A stretch of DNA of 33,218 nt from Singulisphaera sp. GP187 (GTDB lineage: Bacteria > Chloroflexota > Chloroflexia > Chloroflexales > Roseiflexaceae), in contig CALQBW020000011.1 in assembly GCA_943328915.2 (NCBI GenBank), positions 1-33,218 on the forward strand, given 5' to 3'. Position numbers and translations under genes: made by a program. This document shows positions 1-7,034 of the stretch, in pieces. Within the stretch, counting starts at the first letter, position 1. Each line of letters starts with the position of its first letter. A model generated the notes under the pieces. That model was given only the letters and a program-made list of their open reading frames with translations, was not told the origin of the DNA and did no database searches.

Positions 1-74
1 GTACCGCCCACGCTGACAGAAATATTATTTGTTATATGGTCGTCACGATTCAGTTGTGAAGGTGCGGAGGCGAT

Positions 75-102
75 AAAAAACAGCCGACTTTGCAATCGGA
101 CT
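75..102 (-). terminator. Terminator-like hairpin with T-tract, minus strand
   Basis: On the minus strand the arms AG(t)CCGA and TCGGCT pair with one bulged base (82-87 with 96-102), with an 8-nt loop, and are followed after one base by TTTTTT at 75-80. The stem is short, so it may attenuate and not fully terminate. It sits about 60-90 nt downstream of the nearest promoter. Confidence 0.45.
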
Positions 103-162
103 TTCTTATCTTCTCACTTGTTTGTCGCCGCTCGCTCGGTGGAGTGAGTTCTTTTGGCAACG
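75..162 (-). ncRNA. Candidate short structured RNA or transcribed leader
   Basis: The 479 bases before the HIT gene hold no convincing protein gene, but the minus strand from about 162 down to 75 looks like a small transcription unit. It starts about 7 nt after the -10 of a strong promoter. It can fold an outer helix pairing 143-148 with 113-118 (CTCACT/AGTGAG), an inner CCG/CGG helix within 128-139, and a final hairpin at 82-102 followed by six T (75-80 read on the minus strand). The product would be about 90 nt. It could be a free-standing sRNA, or an attenuated leader of a gene or rRNA operon left of the window. I do not recognise a known RNA family, and only the promoter and hairpins are visible. 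Confidence 0.3.
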
Positions 163-168
163 TTTGAA

Positions 169-198
169 AGTGTATCACAGACTGCTATGCTTTGTCAA
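169..198 (-). promoter_or_regulatory. Sigma-70-type promoter P2 (leftward)
   Basis: Minus strand: -35 TTGACA (193-198, perfect), 18-nt spacer, -10 TACACT (169-174). The expected start is near 162. It is the proximal of two tandem promoters reading toward the left edge of the window. Confidence 0.6.
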
Positions 199-271
199 GC
201 CGCAATATGTGTTTTCTTTCAATAATCTTGGAGAAAAGTTTAGTAACCAACTCCCCATGACCGTAAAAATG

Positions 272-301
272 ATAATACCATGGATGATCCGTGTTTGTCA
301 A
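272..301 (-). promoter_or_regulatory. Sigma-70-type promoter P1 (leftward)
   Basis: Minus strand: -35 TTGACA (296-301, perfect), 18-nt spacer, -10 TATTAT (272-277). It lies about 100 bp upstream of P2 in the same orientation. Two perfect -35 boxes in tandem suggest a highly expressed product such as a stable RNA or rRNA operon beyond position 1. Confidence 0.6.
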
Positions 302-479
302 GCGGAATTTCTAAAAAATTTGAATTTGTCATATCTGTTGAAGACTATCGGATTCAATTTTCTTCACTGCAGAAAATGATTCCGCAACACGCAACATTGG
401 CTCATAATTTTTTCACCACAAACCAAAACCGCGCACACGGGTACATACTATTCGTAACCACAGCACCTGAACCATTTTT

Positions 480-887
480 TTACATCATGAGACGTATTTT
501 TGAAACAATTTCCGTAAAATCTGCTTGGGACATCGATTTATGTTGCCAAAACTGAATCACCCCATCATCATTCCAGCGCGGAATAAGATGCACGTGATAA
601 TGGAACACAGTCTGGCCTGCTGCCGATCCATTGTTTTGCATGATATTGATGCCGTCAGGCTGCAACGCTTTTTGTAGCGCCGCTGCCACTCGTTGCGTCG
701 TCCGCGCAGTCGCCAACAATTGGGCGTCGCTGAGTTCCATCAGGGTAGCGACTTCGTTTTTGCAGATGACCAGGGTATGGCCAGGGGAAGCCGGCGCAAT
801 ATCGAGGAAGGCTAAGGTGTCCGCGTCTTCATACACCTTCAATGCGGGGATTTCGCCATTGATGATGCGGGTAAAAATCGTCGCCAT
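480..887 (-). CDS. HIT-family (histidine triad) nucleotide-binding hydrolase
   Basis: A 135-residue cytoplasmic protein of the Hint/HIT family. Members bind purine nucleotides and hydrolyse phosphoramidates or similar nucleotidyl conjugates through a covalent nucleotidyl-His intermediate. The triad motif HYHVHLIP (H-x-H-x-H-x-x) lies in the last third, and the N-terminus reads MATIFTRIINGEIPA, typical of the family; the length is normal for a Hint protein. The ATG at 887 is chosen because AAAGGAG lies 6-7 bases upstream and homology starts there; a longer in-frame extension to 980 would run into the preceding gene. It is the last gene of the ruvB-polX group, 11 bp after the YvaD-like pseudogene. 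The natural substrate cannot be told from sequence. Confidence 0.93.
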   Translation of the reverse strand: MATIFTRIINGEIPALKVYEDADTLAFLDIAPASPGHTLVICKNEVATLMELSDAQLLATARTTQRVAAALQKALQPDGINIMQNNGSAAGQTVFHYHVHLIPRWNDDGVIQFWQHKSMSQADFTEIVSKIRLMM

Positions 888-898
888 TACATACTCCT

Positions 899-1276
899 TT
901 AGGTGGACTGTTTTTTGGTGATTAATTGCCACAATGCAGGGATGGGAAAGAGCAACAAATACAGTTTGGGCAAACACCATCCTAAATCAAACTCGCCACG
1001 GAATGCCCAAAACCCAATCGCCAGACCGCCGGCAACCATTATCAACGTCAAGGATAAGACTGTGCGTGGAGATGATTGCTGCGGTCGTAATAGTGCCCAT
1101 AGACCCGTGATTGACACGAGCATATCGAAAGAGAAGAATTACCAATTCCACGCCACCATCAGCGGATTGTCATGTTCGGAATACAGCCATTCAGCAGGCA
1201 AAAGGTGGAAGGTAGTGGCACTTCAACAGAGGATAAATCCTACATCTGCAATCCACATGAAGCGTTTTGTCCACAT
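899..1276 (-). pseudogene. YvaD-like (DUF5360-type) small membrane protein, broken by two in-frame stops
   Basis: One minus-strand reading frame from an ATG at 1276 encodes about 125 residues that read as a continuous small membrane protein, except for TGA at 1223-1225 (codon 18) and TAA at 1139-1141 (codon 46). Fragments around the stops are MWTKRFMWIADVGFILC, then AEWLYSEHDNPLMVAWNW, then FFSFDMLVSITGLWALL, ending in GFWAFRGEFDLGWCLPKLYL. This pattern (NPxxVAWNW, then FxxLDxxxSxTG, then RGxFDxxWWxPNL) matches my memory of Bacillus YvaD/DUF5360 proteins, which have four membrane segments. There Trp and Ser would fit the stop positions, one base change from TGG and TCA. The start lies 12 bp after polX. 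The 74-residue ORF 899-1123 is only the C-terminal half. A sequencing error would have to have happened twice. Confidence 0.6.
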
Positions 1277-1288
1277 AAGCCAAATTGC

Positions 1289-3031
1289 TTACTTGCGGCG
1301 TTCACGGGCCAAATACGTGGTTAGTTGGGGGAGGGTCCAGGTATTAATGACGTGGGTTGGCGTCGCGCCACCACGGCGGGCGGTTACCACCCCTTGTTCG
1401 ATCCACGCGAGATTACTCACATCGTGGGCATCACTATTGACACTTATTATTGCGCCTGCAGTCAATGCAACCTGGACCAATTCACCATCTATATCGAGGC
1501 GGTCGGGCCCAGAATTGACTTCGAGGGCAACGCCATGGTGCGCCGCCGCCAAAATCACACGTTCCATGTCGACCGGCGCCCCCAAGCGTCCTCCAAGGAT
1601 GCGCCCACGGGGATGACCGATGATATCGACTGCCGGATGCGCAATTGCTTTGAGTAAGCGCTGCGTGGCGATTTCGGGGGTTTGACGGAGATTGATATGG
1701 GGTGATGCCACCACAATGTCAAGTTCATGCAATATACCATTGGGCAAGGCTAAATGCCCATCAACCAAAATATCAACTTCGACGCCGCGCAACAAATGAA
1801 AATTCACCCCTGCTGCCTGGTATTCTGCATTTATTGTATCTATTTCAAGCCATTGTGCGCGCAAGCGCTTGCTGTCGAGTCCGTTGGTGACGCCAATCAA
1901 GGCGCCATGATCGGTAATCGCAGCATGCATGTACCCGCGCAACCGGGCAGATTCAGCCATTTGGGCAATTGTCCCGTTGCCATCACTCCACGTAGTGTGC
2001 ATGTGCAAATCGCTTTGCATGTCAGCAATGGTAAACAACGAGGCAAGGTGCTGAGGTGGTGGTACATCGGCGATATAGTATTCACGAAGTTCCGGAGGAA
2101 TCCACGGCATGCCAAGCAATGCATATAACTGTACTTCATCGGGCACATCGTATATAACCCCGTGACGGTATAAACCGTCACGCTGTAACGTAAACCCGTG
2201 GTGCAGGGCTTGTTTTTGCAACCACAGTCGATGGGCTTCATTGCCGGTATACATTGCCAACGCAGCACCCCACGTTGCGGGTGAGGCCACCTGCACCTCG
2301 AGGGTCATACCGTTTTGCAAGCGAGCGACGACACGTTGATGGTGGTGCTGTGGTTTGACCAACAACGTCAAACCACTAATCTGTTGCGCACACGCGATTG
2401 GGTCATGACTGACGACCACAATATCGAGATCGCCGATGGTGCTCTGGCCTCGGCGCAGGCTCCCCGCCCAGGATGCGTCAATGACAGCGGGCAATTGGCG
2501 AATTTCGGTAAGCAACGCCTGTCCCATCTGCCAGGCATGGAGCAACAAGGTACGTTCTTCGCGGTCAGCGACGGCATCGATGCCTTCACGGATTCCTGCC
2601 ACGGTGCGGGCACCAATACCTTTGATTTGCACCAAGCGACCACTATCAATTGCGTCGCGCAAATCAGCCAGCCCAGTAATGCCGACTTCGTTGTAGAGGC
2701 GGCCGGCAGTTCGGGGACCAATGTGAGGAACCCGTAACAATTCACGCACTCCGACCGGCATCCGTTCTTTGAGGCGTGAATAATATTCGATGTCGCCCGT
2801 CACAAATAATTCAGCGATTTTCTCGGCCATGCCTTTACTCAACCCCTCGACCCGGTCAAGGTGTTGGTGTTGATAGAGTTGGGTAATGGCCGTCGGAGCG
2901 TCAGTGACGGCGGTAGCCGCGCGGCGGTAGGCGATTACACGAAACCGATCCTCGCCGAGGATTTCCATCAAATCGGCAATTGCCCCAAATAACTGGGCAA
3001 TATCGTGATTCGTGAATTCATCAATATACAT
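1289..3031 (-). CDS. polX: Family X DNA polymerase with PHP exonuclease domain (PolX)
   Basis: A 580-residue bacterial PolX, a gap-filling repair polymerase joined to a metal-dependent 3'-5' exonuclease. The N-terminal 8-kDa-like domain (about 1-85) is followed by a helix-hairpin-helix segment (PHIGPRTAGRLYNEVG, about 102-117). The nucleotidyltransferase core has GSLRRGQSTIGDLDIVV with catalytic D201/D203 and a third acid in LEVQVA (about E245). The C-terminal PHP domain begins at SDLHMHTTWSDG (about 340) and continues through an ITDH motif. Length matches Bacillus and Thermus PolX (570-580). The ATG at 3031 gives MYIDEFTNHDIAQLF, the usual start; the open frame upstream lies inside ruvB. It begins 7 bp after the ruvB stop, so the two are probably co-transcribed as repair genes. 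Confidence 0.96.
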   Translation of the reverse strand: MYIDEFTNHDIAQLFGAIADLMEILGEDRFRVIAYRRAATAVTDAPTAITQLYQHQHLDRVEGLSKGMAEKIAELFVTGDIEYYSRLKERMPVGVRELLRVPHIGPRTAGRLYNEVGITGLADLRDAIDSGRLVQIKGIGARTVAGIREGIDAVADREERTLLLHAWQMGQALLTEIRQLPAVIDASWAGSLRRGQSTIGDLDIVVVSHDPIACAQQISGLTLLVKPQHHHQRVVARLQNGMTLEVQVASPATWGAALAMYTGNEAHRLWLQKQALHHGFTLQRDGLYRHGVIYDVPDEVQLYALLGMPWIPPELREYYIADVPPPQHLASLFTIADMQSDLHMHTTWSDGNGTIAQMAESARLRGYMHAAITDHGALIGVTNGLDSKRLRAQWLEIDTINAEYQAAGVNFHLLRGVEVDILVDGHLALPNGILHELDIVVASPHINLRQTPEIATQRLLKAIAHPAVDIIGHPRGRILGGRLGAPVDMERVILAAAHHGVALEVNSGPDRLDIDGELVQVALTAGAIISVNSDAHDVSNLAWIEQGVVTARRGGATPTHVINTWTLPQLTTYLARERRK

Positions 3032-3038
3032 GTATGTC

Positions 3039-4085
3039 CTAAAAAAAGCGGCGTTGTTCGCTGGTTTTGCCTTCACCGGCGTTATCGGGCGCGGCAAGCC
3101 CAAGGTGTTCGTAGGCACGACGCGTCACGACGCGCCCGCGCGGGGTACGATGAAGCATGCCTAATTGCAGCAAAAATGGTTCGTAGACATCTTCGACCGC
3201 GTCAATTTCTTCGGCGAGGGCGGCAGCAAGAGTTGACAACCCGACCGGCCCACCATTAAACATTTCGATGATGGCGCGCATCAATCGGCGATCATTTTCG
3301 TCAAGTCCCAGATCATCTATTTCGAGGCTCGTCAGCGAGCGAACAGCAACTTCTTGGGTAATCACCCCATCGGCAACGACTTGGGCATAGTCGCGTACCC
3401 GTCGGAGTAGCCGATTGACAATACGCGGGGTGCCGCGGCCACGGGTGGCAATTTCACGGGCCCCTTCAGGAGTCATTTGGACACCAAGAATTCGGCCAGC
3501 ACGCACCACGATATCATTGAGGGCATCGACTGAATAAAACTCCATGCGTTGCACTAACCCGAAGCGATCACGCAACGGCGACGTCAGCAACGCCAGGCGC
3601 GTCGTCGCCCCAATTACCGTAAATTTGGGCAGACTGAGGCGCAAATTGCGGGCACCTGGGCCTTTGCCAACCACAATATCGAGGGCGAAATCTTCCATGG
3701 CGGGATAGAGAATTTCTTCGATGGCGCGATTGAGGCGATGGATTTCGTCGATAAACAAAATATCGCCTGGTTGTAAGTTGGTCAAAATCGCCGCTAAATC
3801 ACCTTGACGTTCGATCGCAGGGCCCGAGGTGATTTTGATTTGCACGCCCATTTCGTTCGCCAAAATCATGGCAAGGCTCGTTTTGCCTAACCCAGGGGGT
3901 CCATAGAACAAGGTGTGGTCGAGCGATTCACTGCGACCGCGAGCAGCATCGATGCTAATAGATATTTGCTCGACGACTTTTTCTTGACCGATAAACTCTG
4001 ATAAGCGCCGTGGGCGCAGGCTTTTTTCATCGTATTGTTCGTCGTCTGACGCGTTAGGGGTGACTATCCGGGGCGGCTCAGACAT
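3039..4085 (-). CDS. ruvB: Holliday junction branch migration ATPase RuvB
   Basis: A 348-residue AAA+ motor that forms hexameric rings on DNA and drives Holliday junction migration with RuvA. Visible: Walker A GPPGLGKT (62-69), Walker B with DEIHR (113-117), sensor-1 GATTR, and the C-terminal winged-helix DNA-binding part including [16 protein letters not shown] and [16 protein letters not shown]. Length is typical. The ATG at 4085 is preferred because GGAGAG sits 7 bases before it and homology begins nearby; an alternative ATG at 4100 lacks this. It is the first gene of a minus-strand group with polX 7 bp downstream, and a good promoter lies about 40 bp upstream. RuvA and RuvC are not in the window. 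Confidence 0.97.
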   Translation of the reverse strand: MSEPPRIVTPNASDDEQYDEKSLRPRRLSEFIGQEKVVEQISISIDAARGRSESLDHTLFYGPPGLGKTSLAMILANEMGVQIKITSGPAIERQGDLAAILTNLQPGDILFIDEIHRLNRAIEEILYPAMEDFALDIVVGKGPGARNLRLSLPKFTVIGATTRLALLTSPLRDRFGLVQRMEFYSVDALNDIVVRAGRILGVQMTPEGAREIATRGRGTPRIVNRLLRRVRDYAQVVADGVITQEVAVRSLTSLEIDDLGLDENDRRLMRAIIEMFNGGPVGLSTLAAALAEEIDAVEDVYEPFLLQLGMLHRTPRGRVVTRRAYEHLGLAAPDNAGEGKTSEQRRFF

Positions 4086-4124
4086 AGCGAAACTCTCCAT
4101 CACGATTCTTATCCCTGTGTCGGT

Positions 4125-4152
4125 ATTGTAACGTGAAAACCCTTCATGACAA
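4125..4152 (-). promoter_or_regulatory. Sigma-70-type promoter of the ruvB-polX group
   Basis: Minus strand: -35 TTGTCA (4147-4152), 16-nt spacer, -10 TACAAT (4125-4130). The predicted start is near 4118, leaving a leader of about 33 nt before the ruvB ATG. It lies in the 124-bp gap between ruvB and the VTT gene. Confidence 0.55.
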
Positions 4153-4209
4153 TAGGGGTTGGGATTTCGCTTGTTGCGCAACGGGCTTATGCTTGGAGGA
4201 GTTATTTTT

Positions 4210-4761
4210 TCAAAAAATCACACTGGCAGAACCATACCAAGCGCTGATAATCACAATTCCCAACATTCGCACAAAGCGCCCACAAAACACGGCACTGGCG
4301 AAAACCCAAAACGGCACCCCGAAGGCTCCAGCCGCCATTCCCGCCACATCAAACAATGGGTTGGGCGGGGCAGCCAATGCAAACAATGCCACAAAGGCAC
4401 GCACTGGATGGGTCATTTGTGCGGCAACCCACCGTGAAAAGCAGGTACTTTCGAATGCCTGTCGACCACTACGACCAACAACATACCCGCTGATTTCGCC
4501 GACTACTGAACCGAACCCGGCAGCCAATGCGACGAGGACTAGATCATAAAGGTCGTGATATTGTTGGGCGATATGCATGACGACCGGGATGTATGGTACG
4601 GGAACAATAATGGTTGCGGTGGCGATTGCAGTTACACCAAAAACCCCGGCAATCGCATAATTGCCGAGGAAGGTGTAATCAATAGGGAGAAAATAGCAAC
4701 CTACATTGATGGCAATCATCAAGACAATCATGCCGATGATGGCATTACGGCGTTGTGGCAC
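4210..4761 (-). CDS. VTT-domain (SNARE-associated/YqaA-like) membrane protein
   Basis: A 183-residue integral membrane protein with about five hydrophobic segments. The middle region has [19 protein letters not shown], the Gly-rich E-x3-Y-x2-G-R pattern of VTT/DedA-related proteins. The C-terminal half has [19 protein letters not shown], where DedA relatives carry a conserved Pro/Gly loop. Family members are linked to lipid scrambling or membrane homeostasis; the substrate here is unknown. The start is a GTG at 4761, with AGAGG nine bases upstream overlapping the end of the anti-sigma gene. It is the last gene of the sigma/anti-sigma operon, 6 bp after it, so it may be co-regulated with an envelope stress response (inference). 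Confidence 0.75.
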   Translation of the reverse strand: MPQRRNAIIGMIVLMIAINVGCYFLPIDYTFLGNYAIAGVFGVTAIATATIIVPVPYIPVVMHIAQQYHDLYDLVLVALAAGFGSVVGEISGYVVGRSGRQAFESTCFSRWVAAQMTHPVRAFVALFALAAPPNPLFDVAGMAAGAFGVPFWVFASAVFCGRFVRMLGIVIISAWYGSASVIF

Positions 4762-4767
4762 GAACGC

Positions 4768-5325
4768 TTACCTCTTGGAAGTTCGTTTACGACCACGGAT
4801 TTGCCATGACCAGCGGGCAGTCCCGCCAAGCACACCCGCACCAGCAACCACCCCGAGCCACGCCCATGGACTACCGGCAAGTGGAGTTGTGTCAGATGCG
4901 ATTAATAAGACACTATCGGCGGAAGCAGCTTGTGTCGAAGGACTCGTCACCGCTGCTCCTTTAAGCAGATGGGTTTCAACAGGCTGCATCGCGACAGCTC
5001 CAAACAACAAACAGAAGCAGAGGCTCATTGCCACACCAAGGGTGGGGAAGAGTTGACCGGCTGGTGGGCTTATTAACCACCAGCGCCAGCCCCTTGCTTG
5101 ATGTAAGCGCTGCGGATCAATCCGCAGTGACCGAGGTGGCTTGAGTGTGGGCATGGTGCGCATGGCATCTTGAGTCAATGCCAGTTCGCTAAAGGTGTCT
5201 TGAAGCGCTTCATCAGCGAGCATACGCTGACGCATTGCTGCCGCATTGGCCGGTGATAAGTCACCGTCAAGCAATGCGGATAATTGCTCGATATCTTGGA
5301 TGGTTACGGCGTTCTTGGTCTTCAT
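4768..5325 (-). CDS. Membrane-anchored anti-sigma factor, no zinc motif
   Basis: A 185-residue protein placed 8 bp after an ECF sigma gene. The N-terminal 60 residues are a short helical acidic domain (IQDIEQLSALLDGDLSPANAAAM) like the sigma-binding ends of RskA/RsiW-type anti-sigma factors. It lacks the H-x3-C-x2-C zinc motif common in the ZAS group. Hydrophobic segments lie at about 93-113 and 153-172, separated by a Ser/Thr/Ala-rich stretch that would be outside. A basic tail (RGRKRTSKR) would be inside. The expected role is to hold the sigma factor at the membrane until a signal releases it. The assignment rests on gene order and architecture more than on sequence identity. Confidence 0.75.
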   Translation of the reverse strand: MKTKNAVTIQDIEQLSALLDGDLSPANAAAMRQRMLADEALQDTFSELALTQDAMRTMPTLKPPRSLRIDPQRLHQARGWRWWLISPPAGQLFPTLGVAMSLCFCLLFGAVAMQPVETHLLKGAAVTSPSTQAASADSVLLIASDTTPLAGSPWAWLGVVAGAGVLGGTARWSWQIRGRKRTSKR

Positions 5326-5333
5326 GATTTCAC

Positions 5334-5939
5334 CTACGTATTACTTTCAACAGTATGACGCCTGACCCTCGGTAAGAGTTCCGCAGCCATAAGTAATTCG
5401 CGTAATCGAGATCTGGCTCGATTGAGCCGGGATTTCACCGTACCGATATTTATGCCTGTCATATCGGCAATTTCTTGGTATGACAAGCCTTGGATATCAC
5501 TTAATATGATTACTTCGCGTTGGTCATCGGGGATTTCTGCCAACGCACCAGCGATGGTTTTTTGGAGTTCACTTTTCATCAAGGCCGCTTCGGGGCCATC
5601 ACTTGTATCGGCGATTTGCATCGCTGGGGTATCATCATCATCGCGTTCGAGATCGAGTGAAACACTCGGACGGCGTTTTTTGCTTCGTAATACGTCACGG
5701 CAACCGTTGGCAACAATCCGCATCAACCATGGTCGGAACTCGCCACGGAGCGATGGTAAATGCTTATACGCCGAAATAAAAGCGTCTTGGGCGACGTCAG
5801 CAGCGGCGTCGGCATCACCCAACATCCGCAAACAGAGATTATAGGCGCGGGATTGATGGCGTTCAACGAGGTCATTAAACGCCTGTGTATCACCATCAAG
5901 CACTAACTGGACTAATTGTTGATTTTCGTATTGCACCAT
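5334..5939 (-). CDS. ECF-family RNA polymerase sigma factor
   Basis: A 201-residue sigma-70 family protein of group IV. Region 2 spans about 20-87 (FNDLVERHQSRAYNLCLRML, then DVAQDAFISAYKHLPSLRG and a WLMRIVANGCRD segment). An acidic linker (about 95-120) follows, then region 4 (about 130-182) with IPDDQREVIILSDIQGLSY and the helix-turn-helix ending GTVKSRLNRARSRLRE. It would direct RNA polymerase to stress promoters and be held by the anti-sigma factor encoded 8 bp downstream. The ATG at 5939 is used because it gives the usual short N-terminus; the frame stays open to 6182 but overlaps the preceding gene. No clear Shine-Dalgarno is visible, so it may rely on coupling to the upstream gene, 19 bp away. 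Confidence 0.93.
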   Translation of the reverse strand: MVQYENQQLVQLVLDGDTQAFNDLVERHQSRAYNLCLRMLGDADAAADVAQDAFISAYKHLPSLRGEFRPWLMRIVANGCRDVLRSKKRRPSVSLDLERDDDDTPAMQIADTSDGPEAALMKSELQKTIAGALAEIPDDQREVIILSDIQGLSYQEIADMTGINIGTVKSRLNRARSRLRELLMAAELLPRVRRHTVESNT

Positions 5940-5958
5940 AGTATGTTTGGCAGGCAAA

Positions 5959-6768
5959 TTACGCCTGCAGCTCCTCATGATGTTCAACGTGGACGACAAA
6001 TTGTTGGCAGCGCGAATCGTATACATGACGGCGAATAACCAACAGAGAATCTGAGATTTCGATTGTGTTAAAGGCGCAGGTATGTCGTTCTCGCCCTTTG
6101 CCACGATGTGACGTCGCAGTTCCTGCCTGACAAATAATGGTTCCGCGCGGAAGCGTCGGTACCAAATCCCGCGTATGTCCAATATATGACACGTGAATGT
6201 GTCCGCACATGACCACGTCTATTTGGCATTCGTCGAGCAATGTAGCAATGGCTTCAGGATTTGCCACTCGGTTGCGCCGACCGACGCCAGGAGGGTTGAC
6301 CAGATGGTGATGCATGACTACCACCCGCCGATTGCCTGCAGGCACGCTCGCTGCAGCAGAGCGAATATGGGCTTGTTGGACGGGTGATAAATAACCACCG
6401 TCAATCGTCCAGCCAAATGCAGTATTTGCACCAATCAAACTCACCCCTGCGAGGTGCATCACGGGCATCAAATCGCTACTAATATGTGTGGTGTATTGTT
6501 TGTATGGATTGAATAAGCGATCCCACACGTTGTACAGCGGCACATCGTGATTGCCCGGCACTACAAAGCGCGGTTGTGGTGTTTGGGCCAGCCAAGACGT
6601 AATGGTCTGCCATTGGGCATTTTCATCTGCTCGCTGCACAAAATCACCAGAAACCACAAATACATCGGGGGCATATGTCTGCGCTTCACGCAACACCACC
6701 GCAGCGACTTCGGCCGCAAATGGTGGCCCTGCATGAACATCTGAGACATGCATCAGCCGAATTGTCAT
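5959..6768 (-). CDS. Calcineurin-like metallophosphoesterase (CpdA/class III phosphodiesterase type)
   Basis: A 269-residue metal-dependent phosphoesterase. The family's ligands are all visible: HVSDVHAG (D10, H12), VVSGDF, VPGNHDVP, VVMHHH and CGHIHVSYIGH. Such enzymes hydrolyse phosphodiesters, for example cyclic nucleotides in CpdA or glycerophosphodiesters in GpdQ; which substrate applies here cannot be read from the sequence. No signal peptide is seen, so it is probably cytoplasmic. The ATG at 6768 has AGGTGAT upstream and overlaps the stop of a 44-codon ORF by ATGA, implying translational coupling. It precedes the ECF sigma gene by 19 bp and probably shares its transcript, so sigma factor supply may be tied to its expression. 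Confidence 0.9.
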   Translation of the reverse strand: MTIRLMHVSDVHAGPPFAAEVAAVVLREAQTYAPDVFVVSGDFVQRADENAQWQTITSWLAQTPQPRFVVPGNHDVPLYNVWDRLFNPYKQYTTHISSDLMPVMHLAGVSLIGANTAFGWTIDGGYLSPVQQAHIRSAAASVPAGNRRVVVMHHHLVNPPGVGRRNRVANPEAIATLLDECQIDVVMCGHIHVSYIGHTRDLVPTLPRGTIICQAGTATSHRGKGRERHTCAFNTIEISDSLLVIRRHVYDSRCQQFVVHVEHHEELQA

Positions 6769-6899
6769 TGTTGATCACCTGTCGGCACCGAGCGACTCTT
6801 TTGAATGGCGAGCAATACAATTGCACGAAGCACGACACCACCACCAATAAAAATTGTGCCTACAAACAGATACCGCACAATACCAAGCACAATATGCAT
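6765..6899 (-). CDS. Small hydrophobic peptide, 44 aa, coupled to the phosphoesterase
   Basis: An ATG at 6899 opens 44 codons: MHIVLGIVRYLFVGTIFIGG, then a second hydrophobic stretch GVVLRAIVLLAIQ and a polar end KSRSVPTGDQQ. It would form one long or two short membrane segments with a charged C-terminus. Its TGA overlaps the ATG of the metallophosphoesterase (ATGA). A plausible Shine-Dalgarno (GAGGT) lies about 5 bases upstream, and a candidate -10 lies 28-33 bp upstream. The coding look and overlap support a real gene; no family is recognised. It is the probable first gene of the sigma operon. Confidence 0.6.
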   Translation of the reverse strand: MHIVLGIVRYLFVGTIFIGGGVVLRAIVLLAIQKSRSVPTGDQQ

Positions 6900-6926
6900 A
6901 AGACCTCATTACAAATCGACGAATTT

Positions 6927-6932
6927 ATTGTA
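6927..6932 (-). promoter_or_regulatory. Possible -10 of the small-peptide/phosphoesterase/sigma operon
   Basis: Minus-strand TACAAT at 6927-6932, about 28 bp before the ATG at 6899, in an AT-rich divergent gap (6900-7034). No good -35 is seen at 16-18 bp. An ECF-type promoter cannot be excluded. Confidence 0.3.
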
Positions 6933-7034
6933 ACATACCAAAAGGCCTTAAAAAAATATGGCATAATAACCCTATATTACCCCTGCGATATGCATTAAAT
7001 ATCCCTTAGAATTGCTATATCAAACGAGGATGAG

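Noticed and set aside
122-555. Two overlapping plus-strand ORFs of 85 and 91 codons
   Set aside because: No Shine-Dalgarno, atypical composition, one begins with TTG and the other runs into the HIT gene antisense. The strong signals in this stretch point the other way.
1223-1225. TGA as a reassigned or recoded Trp codon in the YvaD-like gene
   Set aside because: The neighbouring genes use TGG for Trp and some end in TGA, and a second stop (TAA) interrupts the same frame, so decay is the simpler reading. No hairpin typical of selenocysteine insertion was evident.
903-1616. A 237-codon plus-strand open frame
   Set aside because: It lies antisense to polX and the YvaD-like pseudogene, which have clear homology; its translation has no recognisable motif.
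4173-4182. GTTGCGCAAC palindrome after the VTT gene as a terminator
   Set aside because: It has no loop and no T-run on either strand; such 10-base palindromes occur by chance.
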